Below, one piece after another: positions 27,741 through 36,216 of a stretch of 64,000 nt of DNA. Origin of the DNA: Candidatus Harrysmithiimonas galli (GTDB lineage: Bacteria; Bacillota; Bacilli; CAJFEE01); NCBI GenBank assembly GCA_904373265.1, contig CAJFEE010000002.1, forward strand, positions 84,029 to 148,028, in the 5' to 3' direction. The notes beneath the pieces are model-generated. The model did no database searches. It had not been told where the DNA came from and saw only the letters and a list, made by a program, of their open reading frames with translations. The first letter of the stretch is position 1; every line of letters begins with the position of its first letter. A program made the translations under genes and the position numbers.

Positions 27741-30700
27741 CTGCGTTTAACTCTCCTTTTAATTTGCTAATATATCTTGCCAATTCTTGAATGTTAGGAT
27801 GTTTGAATATATCATACGGAGATAGTTTTATACCAAATTGACTTTTTACTTTAGCTGCTATTCGCATAGCAGAAACAGAGTCTGCGCCCATAGCATAAAA
27901 ATCATCTTTCAAATTTATTTCATTTTCCCAAAAAATCTCTTGACAAATAAGAACCAATTCCTTTTCAAACTTGGAACTCTCCAATTGTATATCCATTTTT
28001 TTTGGAACCAAGTATCGCTCTAATTCTTTACGATCTATTTTTCCGTTTCGATTTATCGGCATATTAAACAATCGATATATATGAGTCGGAAGCATATCAT
28101 TTGGAAGTTGCTTTGCCAACTCATCTCTAATATCCTTTTCTTTGATATTTGCACACTTAGTATAAAAAGCAGCAATCCTTTTTTGTCTTTTCTGAAATAT
28201 AACTGCCGCACTACCTACTCCCTCAATAGAATTCATAACTTTCTCGATTCCATCTAATTCAATTCTTCTTCCATTGATTTTAACTTGCCGATCTTTTCTT
28301 CCCAAAAACAGAATCTCCCCATTTTCAAGATACTTGCCGCAATCCCCAGAATTATAAACTCTGGTATCTTTATATTGCATAAACTTTTCTTGACCATCCT
28401 GTCCTACATAACCAGGAGAAACGCCCTCTCCAGCAATATACATTACTCCCTCTTTTCCAATCGGACATAACTGCATATCTTTTCCTAAAATAAAATATTG
28501 CGTATTAGGGAAAGGTTTCCCATATGGAATCTTACCCTCTAGAATGTCTGCATAGGATACTTCATGATAAATATTCCATATTGTCGTTTCTGTCGGTCCG
28601 CCTACATTAAATACCCTACATTTCTGGTTTATTTCCTTAATTTTTTTAACAGTTGCAACTTGTAAATAATCGCCTCCTTGAATCACTACTTTTAAATTTT
28701 TAAGCACCTTTTTTAATTTGTCCTTTTCAACCAAAATAAGCATTTCCAAAAAAGCGGGTACGGAATTCCAGACTGTAACTGCATATTTAGTCATCAAATC
28801 AACCCATATGTCCGGATTTTTATAATTCTTCTGATCAGGAATAACAATTGTTCCACCAATATAAGACATACCTAAAATATCAAATATGGACATATCATGG
28901 CTATAATTCGTTAAATTAAAAATCACATCATTTGCTGTTATACCAAAAATATTTGAAGACATTTGAATACAATTTATAATTCCCTCTTTTTCTAATTTCA
29001 CCGTTTTAGGAAAACCCGTTGTACCTGATGTATTTATCAATATCATAATTTCATTTCGTAATGGTTGTATATATTCTGTATCTTCACAATAATCACTAAC
29101 TGTACTCCCCATTCGGAGAAGTTGCATACCAAATTTCTGTATGCAGTCTAATTCACTTGTCAAATCTGTGATGAGCATCTTTATCCCTATATTCTTGATA
29201 CAATATTCAATTGCTTCTTTAGGAAGCGCATAATCTAATGGAATAAAGGGAATATTCATGTAAGCTAAAGCTAACTCGCATGCAACTTGTATTGTACTTT
29301 TTGGCATATATATCCCTACAATATCACCAGTTTGTAATTTATATTTTTGTATAAATATTTTACCTATATTTTTGCAAAATCTTTCTAATTGTCCATAAGT
29401 AATTTTCGTATATTGATCTATAATGACAGGTTTATCCTTATAATCGGAAAAATTCATTCTTAACTTCTCATGGAATGAGCTTCCTTTTTCCTTTTCTATT
29501 ATTTTATGAGTTCCTTCAATAATCTTCCTATCTGTTTCTATAAGTGGAATATCTGTCATTTCATGCAAAAAGCATTCATTATATCCAATACAATTTAATG
29601 TTTCAATAAAGTAATCTGCTATTTTTTCAGGAATCATACGTTCAAACATCTCATCTACATAGCTTAAAGTAAATAGCACTCCTTTTGATGTTTTAGTCAT
29701 TAGCCCTTCAAGCCATACCTGACTGGTATATGTTTTTGTACATATTTTTCTAAAATGTACATTTTGTTCCGGTTTACTGTTTAATGTACTTGTAAAAACA
29801 ACAGGAGCAATTATTTCTTCTTTTCTAGTATGCCTTAATAATTTGGTTTGATCCGACCCCATAAAATACATTCCATACTCTCTTATTTCAAATAATTTTT
29901 CCTGATTGATTTTTATCTGTTCCATAAGACTGATTTCTTTATCATTATGAAAATCCAATAAAATAAAATTCGAACATAAACCAATCAAATGCTCTATTCC
30001 TTTTAGTTCTACTGGCCGCTGCATCACAGGAAGGTTAATAAGAAATTTCTCATTATACGAATATTTCCCTATCACCTTACCAAAAATCGTTAATAATAAA
30101 GCAAAAACCGTTACACCATTTTCTTTTGCAATTTCACACAATTTCTTATACTGCTGGTCACTTATTTCTTTAGAAACGATTTTAACCATTGGATTTTTTA
30201 TTTCTTCAGGAGCTCTTTTTAATGGTAATTGTGGTTTCATATCATACCCATCAAATCTTATACTCAAGGCTTCTTTTGCCTCTTTATATTGTTCTGTTTC
30301 TTTTATCTTTAATAAATATTCAGTGTATTCAGGGAATGTTATATGTTCTTCTACTTTTTGACCGTAGTAATATCTTTCAAGTTGTCTTAGTATGATTTGA
30401 TGGCTCTCTCCATCCGCAATTATCCCATCATGACATAAATGTACAATTGTCTTTATATCGTCCATCCGAACTATTAAGAAACGTATAAGCGGTCCTTTTT
30501 TTATATCAAATTCTTTGCTAAACATTTCTTCAGACAATCTCTTAGTTATGACTTTTTTCTCTTTTTCTTCTACATCTCTAAGATCTTTATATTCACACCA
30601 GAATTTTGCTTCTTCATTGATATACATTGTATCCTCATTTTCAATTCCTGCTCTAAGCATTTCCTGAGAGAACACCAATTTTCTAATCGCAGCTTCAAGG

Positions 30701-31062
30701 CGAACTTCATCAATTTCTTCTCCCTCAAAGGCAAAATATGCATGCGACCCGAATCCGCCTAAAATCATTTCTTCTTTTCTGCCGAGCAAATATGCTTTTT
30801 GCAGATCAGTCATTTTAAACAAATTCCTGTTCTTTGGTTTCTCACTCTTTTCATTAAGTAAGTTATATAAGTCATTAAGATTACCATTCGAAAATAGTAC
30901 CCGAATTGGAATTCTTAATCCATATACTTTTTTTATCTCAACTTGCAATCTTCCAAAAAACAAAGAGTCACCACCATATTTTATAAAAGATTCACCCTCA
31001 TCAATTTCTTCTCTATTTAATAAATACAAAATATTTCTTTTTAAATCTTTTTTATTTATCAT
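27691..31062 (-). CDS. NRPS1: aryl carrier-Cy-A(divergent)-carrier
   Basis: A 1123-residue synthetase. The N-terminal carrier KYGGDSLFF (Ser33) is the probable aryl carrier loaded by the AMP ligase. The Cy domain has LTDLQKAYLLGR and DGIIADGES near 210. The A domain is intact in length but departs from the other two: INTSGTTGFPKTVKLE (PKT instead of PKG), HDMSIFD, WNSVP, IQGGD and VGGPTETTIW, so the predicted pocket is not the standard Cys code. NRNGKIDRK keeps the catalytic Lys. The C-terminal carrier is MGADSVSA near 1059. The ATG at 31062 is weakly favoured over the in-frame TTG at 31080. It probably condenses the aryl starter with the first residue and closes a thiazoline or oxazoline ring. 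Confidence 0.9.
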   Translation of the reverse strand: MINKKDLKRNILYLLNREEIDEGESFIKYGGDSLFFGRLQVEIKKVYGLRIPIRVLFSNGNLNDLYNLLNEKSEKPKNRNLFKMTDLQKAYLLGRKEEMILGGFGSHAYFAFEGEEIDEVRLEAAIRKLVFSQEMLRAGIENEDTMYINEEAKFWCEYKDLRDVEEKEKKVITKRLSEEMFSKEFDIKKGPLIRFLIVRMDDIKTIVHLCHDGIIADGESHQIILRQLERYYYGQKVEEHITFPEYTEYLLKIKETEQYKEAKEALSIRFDGYDMKPQLPLKRAPEEIKNPMVKIVSKEISDQQYKKLCEIAKENGVTVFALLLTIFGKVIGKYSYNEKFLINLPVMQRPVELKGIEHLIGLCSNFILLDFHNDKEISLMEQIKINQEKLFEIREYGMYFMGSDQTKLLRHTRKEEIIAPVVFTSTLNSKPEQNVHFRKICTKTYTSQVWLEGLMTKTSKGVLFTLSYVDEMFERMIPEKIADYFIETLNCIGYNECFLHEMTDIPLIETDRKIIEGTHKIIEKEKGSSFHEKLRMNFSDYKDKPVIIDQYTKITYGQLERFCKNIGKIFIQKYKLQTGDIVGIYMPKSTIQVACELALAYMNIPFIPLDYALPKEAIEYCIKNIGIKMLITDLTSELDCIQKFGMQLLRMGSTVSDYCEDTEYIQPLRNEIMILINTSGTTGFPKTVKLEKEGIINCIQMSSNIFGITANDVIFNLTNYSHDMSIFDILGMSYIGGTIVIPDQKNYKNPDIWVDLMTKYAVTVWNSVPAFLEMLILVEKDKLKKVLKNLKVVIQGGDYLQVATVKKIKEINQKCRVFNVGGPTETTIWNIYHEVSYADILEGKIPYGKPFPNTQYFILGKDMQLCPIGKEGVMYIAGEGVSPGYVGQDGQEKFMQYKDTRVYNSGDCGKYLENGEILFLGRKDRQVKINGRRIELDGIEKVMNSIEGVGSAAVIFQKRQKRIAAFYTKCANIKEKDIRDELAKQLPNDMLPTHIYRLFNMPINRNGKIDRKELERYLVPKKMDIQLESSKFEKELVLICQEIFWENEINLKDDFYAMGADSVSAMRIAAKVKSQFGIKLSPYDIFKHPNIQELARYISKLKGELNADGEKSSSSTREYKGNI

Positions 31063-31064
31063 AT

Positions 31065-32342
31065 TTATTTTTTTCTCCAATTCCCAATATCATTTAATTT
31101 TAAAATATATTTAATATATGTATTGAATATATTTGCAATTTCAACCTCATCCAATACCTCTTTCAAAATCACCCATGTAAAAAATAATCCATCATCTTTC
31201 CGATAAACCTGTGCATCTAACCATACTCCTGGTGTTTGGGAAATTATATATACCAACTCTCCAATATTACTTGTAAATTCCGCTGTAACAATTGGCATAT
31301 TCAAACTAGGTGAAAACACAAATGGTACTGGATATTTTTCGTTAGTTGATTTTTTTATAATGGTTTGAATTGACAATCCATCTAGGCAGCAATGTGACCA
31401 ATCTTTCCTATAAATCTCATACATTGAATCAAAAAACTTCTTAAAACACATATCCGTTTCAGATTCACATTTAAAAATAATACTCTTTGTAAAATCCCCC
31501 ACTATATTCAAATTTCTTTGATTCCTTTCAGACAAAAGATAATTAACCAAAATTCTCTTCTTCCCTGTTTCTTGTAAAACCACATAACAAAGAACAATTA
31601 AGAGATACACCTCTACTGTAACACCCTGTTTTACTGCTAATTTAACAATTGAATCATATTCTTTATTCTCAATTTCTGATTGAAAGCTTATATAATTATA
31701 TTGAGATAATTCCTGGATATTCTTTTGCACTTTAAATGGAAATTCTATATAATCATTTCCCATCCGCTCTTGCCAATATCTTTTTGCTTTTAATACCTCA
31801 TCCTGACAAATGATATTTTTTACTTCTATTTCTTCACCCGACTGATAAAATATACCTTTACCATCTCGTATTTTCATATACATATCCGCTAAGTCTTTTA
31901 ATATCACTTGAAAACTATGTACATCACAAATTACCAAATCCAATTCAAATCCAATACGACAGATCTTATCTTGAGATTTTATTACATGCAGTTGACACGC
32001 GACTTCATTTTCAACATCCAGAATCTGATGAGAAATTTTCTGTCTTATATTCTTTCTTTCAAACTCACCAATATCCCACTCCTTATATGCCTTATAACAT
32101 TGTATTTGCTTAAAATCACCAATATATAAAATTCCACAATCATCGCAACGTGCCCGCATCATTGGATGAATTTTGAACAACTCTGCCCATGCTGCTTTTA
32201 AACTTTTTTCTTCAATATCTTTTTTTGTTTGAAATTCCATGTATACATGGCATGGAACCCCCATATTTTCAGCAGTGTTTTTTCTTTCAATCATATATGC
32301 ACATTGCAATGGAGTCATTAGTACCATTTTTTCCTCGTTCAT
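31065..32342 (-). CDS. Free-standing heterocyclization (Cy) domain protein
   Basis: A 425-residue protein that is a lone condensation-superfamily domain. It starts with MTPLQCAYMIER and carries ELDLVICDVHS, the Cy-type DxxxxDxxS motif, instead of HHxxxDG. The later NYLLSERN, GDFTKSI and SQTPGVWLDAQV blocks match the Cy domains of NRPS1-3. No carrier or A domain is attached. It could supply an extra cyclization in trans or be a spare aryl-chain condensation unit; which is unknown. The ATG at 32342 follows GAGGTG; an in-frame GTG 12 bases upstream overlaps the AMP-ligase stop. Confidence 0.88.
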   Translation of the reverse strand: MNEEKMVLMTPLQCAYMIERKNTAENMGVPCHVYMEFQTKKDIEEKSLKAAWAELFKIHPMMRARCDDCGILYIGDFKQIQCYKAYKEWDIGEFERKNIRQKISHQILDVENEVACQLHVIKSQDKICRIGFELDLVICDVHSFQVILKDLADMYMKIRDGKGIFYQSGEEIEVKNIICQDEVLKAKRYWQERMGNDYIEFPFKVQKNIQELSQYNYISFQSEIENKEYDSIVKLAVKQGVTVEVYLLIVLCYVVLQETGKKRILVNYLLSERNQRNLNIVGDFTKSIIFKCESETDMCFKKFFDSMYEIYRKDWSHCCLDGLSIQTIIKKSTNEKYPVPFVFSPSLNMPIVTAEFTSNIGELVYIISQTPGVWLDAQVYRKDDGLFFTWVILKEVLDEVEIANIFNTYIKYILKLNDIGNWRKK

Positions 32343-32350
32343 GTTACACC

Positions 32351-33886
32351 TCACAATAAGTCACATAATTTTTTCTTATCTATTTTCCCAACTGCTGTAT
32401 AAGGAAATTGCTCTACAATTTTCAATGTATCTGGAAGTTTAAACGATGCCAGCCCTTCATCTGTTAAAAATTCCCGCATTTCATCTAATCCAATTTCTTT
32501 CCTACAAGTCACATACGCACAAATTCTGTTGCCTAAAATAGAATCTTCAACTCCTACAACTGCACAATCAATAATATTCGGATTTATTTGAATTATTTCT
32601 TCAACTTCACTAGGCATAATCTTTTCTCCTGCTCGATTGATTTGCTCACGAACACGTCCCAAAATTTGGATATTTCCACCATGAACTACTCTTGCCTTAT
32701 CTCCTGTTAAATAAAATCCATCTTCATTAAAATAACCTTGCTGATCTGACAACAAATAGTAGTCCCGAATCGTGTATGGACCCTTCGTTATTAGCTCCCC
32801 TATTTCACCCTTTAAAACCTCATTTCCATTCTCATCTACAATTTTGATTTGATCCAATTCACTAATTGGTCTTCCTTGACAAGAAACTCTAATTTCATAT
32901 GTGTCATCTGGAGAATTCATACAAATTAATCCTTCTGCGGTGCCAAATACTTGTATTAATTTTCCGTTTAATACTGCATCAACTTTTCTTGCTGTCTCCT
33001 CTTGCAGCATGGCACCACCAACTAAAATCATTTCTAAGGACGATAAATCATCACAATCATCTATATTTCTATACGCCATACACATTTTAAGGATAGATGG
33101 CACAAGCGCCATATATGTTACCTTTTCTTTCTCAATTAAAGAAAAAATTTCAATAGGTGCTGCATCCTGACATATAACAACTGTGCCACCATTCATTAAA
33201 GTTCCTAAAAGTCCAGGATTTGCCAAAGCAAAATTATGTGCCATCGGTATAACAGCCAAAAAAATACTTTGATCATTCACTTTACATCTCTGTGAAACTT
33301 TTTGTACATTGTATATATAGTCTCCATGGGTTCGGGGAATCAACTTGGGTATTCCTGTAGTACCTCCAGATAATAAAAGCAATGCCACATCATCTGGATT
33401 TATTGGATGAATGGAATGTTGCCCTTTCTTACTGATACGCATTCTTACATCAATCGCTTGCGAAAAGAATGCTTTATCTAATTTGCCAAAGCAGATATGA
33501 TTTTCCTCTATTAGTTTTTCAATATGCTTATTTTTTGTATCATAAATGTACATTTTAGGATGCACAGTTTTTAATATTCCTTCAATCTCTCGAGTCTTTT
33601 GTGCTGGCAATATCAAGATCGGAATGACTCCCATCGCAAGAAACGTCAAGATACACACAACGAACTCCGCATGATTCTCCATTTGAACTGCTACTTTATC
33701 GCCCTTTGAAAGTCCAATTTTTTCTAATTTTTCCCAACAGTAATCTACCATTTTCCCTAATTCTTCATATGTTATTCTTCGGTTTCCATCCACTAAGGCT
33801 GTTTTACTTTCAAATGTTTCTGTCCAGTTTAAAATTTCTTTTGAAAAAACATACTCATTCCATTTTTCTTGTATCAGTTCAATCAT
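32351..33886 (-). CDS. Aryl-AMP ligase (DhbE/YbtE/PchD family)
   Basis: A 511-residue stand-alone adenylation enzyme: LLLSGGTTGIPKLIPRTH (A3), PMAHNFALANPG, QVFGTAEGLICMN, LTGDKARV and GKIDKKKL with the catalytic Lys. The Asn of HNFAL, which holds the aryl carboxylate in this family, is present. The next key position, Ser in DHB-specific and Cys in salicylate-specific members, is Asn223 here, so the acid is uncertain. The enzyme should load an aryl acid on the first carrier of NRPS1. It overlaps the thioesterase stop by four bases (ATGA) after AAGGAG. No salicylate or DHB synthase lies in the window. Confidence 0.92.
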   Translation of the reverse strand: MIELIQEKWNEYVFSKEILNWTETFESKTALVDGNRRITYEELGKMVDYCWEKLEKIGLSKGDKVAVQMENHAEFVVCILTFLAMGVIPILILPAQKTREIEGILKTVHPKMYIYDTKNKHIEKLIEENHICFGKLDKAFFSQAIDVRMRISKKGQHSIHPINPDDVALLLLSGGTTGIPKLIPRTHGDYIYNVQKVSQRCKVNDQSIFLAVIPMAHNFALANPGLLGTLMNGGTVVICQDAAPIEIFSLIEKEKVTYMALVPSILKMCMAYRNIDDCDDLSSLEMILVGGAMLQEETARKVDAVLNGKLIQVFGTAEGLICMNSPDDTYEIRVSCQGRPISELDQIKIVDENGNEVLKGEIGELITKGPYTIRDYYLLSDQQGYFNEDGFYLTGDKARVVHGGNIQILGRVREQINRAGEKIMPSEVEEIIQINPNIIDCAVVGVEDSILGNRICAYVTCRKEIGLDEMREFLTDEGLASFKLPDTLKIVEQFPYTAVGKIDKKKLCDLL

Positions 33887-34635
33887 GATTTTCTCCTTTT
33901 TACCTCATTTACTATCTGATTTATGCTTGATATAAGTTCCTTCTCATTATTGAGAAATGCGTAATGCCCCCCTCTAACCACTATCTTTCTAAACTGCTCT
34001 GTATACTGATTCCAGCCTAAAACATTTATTTCTTTTATTTTTGAATCATTTGGATCATACATTGCAATAATTGGACATTTAAATTTTTCTTTTGTAACCA
34101 AATAATTTGCATATAATCTAAAATCTTCACGAAGTATAGGGAAATAATATTCAATAAATTCAGGAATATACAAAATTTCTTTTTCAACTAAGTTTTCATT
34201 TATTAAATATTCCATAATAACGGCATCATCTGCATCACACATTACTTTTGCTTCTTCTGGTACAATTGCTGGTTGCTGTGAACTTGATACAATTAGAAAT
34301 ATTGGTTCCACCCCATAAACCTTCTTTGCTATCCTTGCAATTTCATAACCTAATATGGCTCCCGTACAATGACCAAAAATGGCATACGGCTTTGTAAGTA
34401 ATTCTGCATTCTCCGTTATAAAATCCATAGCTAATTTTGATACACTCTCAGGCATATTCTCTTTCCTTCGTGAATCTCTAAATGGCAATAAAATTGGACA
34501 AATTAAAATATTTTGTTCAAAATCACTTTGCCATTTTGCAAATAAACTCGCACTTGCTCCGGCATAGGGAATACACAATAACGATATTTCTTTATCATTT
34601 ATTTCATCACTTCCAATAATCCATTTGTTTTTCAT
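33883..34635 (-). CDS. Type II thioesterase with Cys in place of the nucleophilic Ser
   Basis: A 250-residue alpha/beta hydrolase, paralogous in layout to the 24337 gene: LLCIPYAGASASLF, IFGHCTGAILGYE, DPNDSKI and RGGHYAF. The nucleophile elbow is GHCTG with Cys90 where type II thioesterases normally have Ser. The acid and His positions are kept, so the enzyme is probably active as a thiol hydrolase or acyltransferase. It could edit carriers or take part in release. It overlaps the phosphopantetheinyl transferase end by 29 bases, with AAAGGA 12 bases before the ATG. Confidence 0.88.
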   Translation of the reverse strand: MKNKWIIGSDEINDKEISLLCIPYAGASASLFAKWQSDFEQNILICPILLPFRDSRRKENMPESVSKLAMDFITENAELLTKPYAIFGHCTGAILGYEIARIAKKVYGVEPIFLIVSSSQQPAIVPEEAKVMCDADDAVIMEYLINENLVEKEILYIPEFIEYYFPILREDFRLYANYLVTKEKFKCPIIAMYDPNDSKIKEINVLGWNQYTEQFRKIVVRGGHYAFLNNEKELISSINQIVNEVKRRKS

Positions 34636-35305
34636 TTTCTAAGCTTATCCTTTCCTGCATAACATTTAAATCAACAACTTTAAAATGCATTGTTTCTTTG
34701 GCACAGCTTGCAATAAAAATATTACCTATCCTTTTTGTCATAAACTTACATTGATAGGCCTCGAAATTTGTTAATATCTCAAATTGTGAAAAATCCAGAC
34801 TATCCAATCTATCATTTAATCCGATTCCCACATATTTCAGGTAACTTTCTTTTAATGTCCAATACCATGTAAATAATTCTTCTGGGTTATGATCATCACA
34901 AACTCTTCTAATTTCATTCTGACATAATGACATTTTTAAAATATCTTTAATTTCTTTAATACAATCTGAAATATCAACACCCACAGCATGATTTGAAAAC
35001 GCACAACAGACAGCTTTTCTACAATTTGCAATATTAAAGTACTTTCTGGATAGAGTAGCAAAATACGGTTTACCGAATCTTGTACACTTCAATTCATCTG
35101 ATGTAATATTCAGTTTATTAATGATGCAAGCATATTGAAAAAGAGAATACGATAAAGTATATTGAATTTTATCAATCCTATGACGATAACTGTTCACCTG
35201 TTTTCTCCTAAACAGTGGCAGATGTGAATAGAAAAAATGATATTGAGCAGCACTCATACTTTCCTCATTGAATTCACATATATAAATTTCACCATTTATT
35301 TTCAT
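34607..35305 (-). CDS. 4'-phosphopantetheinyl transferase (Sfp type)
   Basis: A 232-residue Sfp-family enzyme that converts apo carrier domains to the holo form. The family motifs are present: GVDIS (the Mg-binding Asp) and WTLKESYLKYVGIGL (WxxKEAxxKxxGxGL). The middle FGKPYF block is also typical. The ATG at 35305 is chosen since GGAGG lies 5 bases ahead; the ORF extends upstream to an ATG at 35362 without a ribosome site. As first gene of the biosynthetic operon it presumably primes the five carrier domains of NRPS1-3. Confidence 0.9.
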   Translation of the reverse strand: MKINGEIYICEFNEESMSAAQYHFFYSHLPLFRRKQVNSYRHRIDKIQYTLSYSLFQYACIINKLNITSDELKCTRFGKPYFATLSRKYFNIANCRKAVCCAFSNHAVGVDISDCIKEIKDILKMSLCQNEIRRVCDDHNPEELFTWYWTLKESYLKYVGIGLNDRLDSLDFSQFEILTNFEAYQCKFMTKRIGNIFIASCAKETMHFKVVDLNVMQERISLENEKQMDYWK

Positions 35306-35397
35306 TCTTTCCTCCAGCAACACAGTTTCCATATCAATACGTACATAAATAAGAAAAAGCATTTTATCCTTATCTTATAAATTTGCTGTTAAAATCC

Positions 35398-35412
35398 ATA
35401 TGATTTTCATAT
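35398..35412. promoter_or_regulatory. Short palindrome, candidate operator of the metallophore operon
   Basis: ATATGATTTTCATAT, a 6-3-6 inverted repeat, followed by further TCATAT copies. Its position upstream of the phosphopantetheinyl transferase gene fits a repressor site such as a Fur-like box, but the match to a known consensus is weak. Confidence 0.3.
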
Positions 35413-36141
35413 TCATATCATTCTAACTCACGCCAAAACACATGGGCACGGGTTCAGGAATCCAAGTGTTCCCTTCCAGTCGTTGTACCTTTCCTCATCT
35501 TTGTATTCTTATACAAATTAGTTACCTTACATAAATTGTGGAATGATCTGTCAGAAAAGATACTATTTCACATATTTCAATTTTTGTCGCCACTTTCATA
35601 TAAAACTTCTAATGTACGTCCTAATATATTTTTAAACTTTTTCCTAATAATTGCGGTTTCAACAATAGCAACATTGGTCTATCATCAATGAAGAACTTTT
35701 CTCCAATCTTATTTCTAGGTGAATATGAAGCTCTATATATAATCATGAGCACATTCTGCCATAATTTTGGATGAAATGGACACCTCAATATATAAAATCT
35801 ATAAGCAACCCTTTGTATCATAATTGCAAAAGATTCTAGGCGAGTTACAATAATTTTATAAGATTTTAAACGATAGAGGCACTTCCATATGCTGATTGTA
35901 TACCTGAAATAACCGATTGCTTATTCCTGAGAACGAACCAATAAATTGTTGTATAACTTCATTCTGGTCCATAGACTCATCTCAGATATATACCCTATTT
36001 CTGTTCCAAATTTTCTACAGGCTTGCCATTAAATACGGTCTTCTTCTTAGAAAAAATAATCAAAATAGAATAATTATTTAAATGAATATTAATTTATTTG
36101 TTTATCTAAAATGAAATTGCCTGAAAACAGGGTTACATAAT

Positions 36142-36170
36142 TTTTTATGCCGCTTTCGCATACATGTCAA
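36142..36170 (-). promoter_or_regulatory. Sigma-A-like promoter after agrB, pointing at the metallophore operon
   Basis: On the minus strand TTGACA (36170-36165) is followed by 17 bases and TAAAAA (36147-36142). The -35 box is perfect and the -10 box matches 4 of 6. About 50 bases upstream, AGAGTTAGT at the agrB stop resembles a LytTR (AgrA) half-site. Confidence 0.4.
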
Positions 36171-36216
36171 TTTATTCTTCGTTATATTTTCTACTTTTAC
36201 CAAAGATTAGCTTTGA

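Larger units (their letters stand above)
35306..36216. other. Leader/intergenic region between agrB and the metallophore operon
   Basis: About 0.9 kb without a clear gene. A promoter-like sequence on the minus strand lies at 36142-36170, and an inverted repeat ATATGA-TTT-TCATAT at 35398-35412 stands about 95 bases before the first gene. A 38-residue minus-strand frame at 35856-35972 (IQQFIGSFSGISNRLFQVYN) resembles the first helix of MarR-type regulators and may be a remnant. The rest looks degenerate. Confidence 0.4.

Noticed and set aside
35621..35821. 66-residue minus-strand ORF upstream of the metallophore operon
   Set aside because: No ribosome site or known motif; neighbouring frames look degenerate. 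Possible remnant only.
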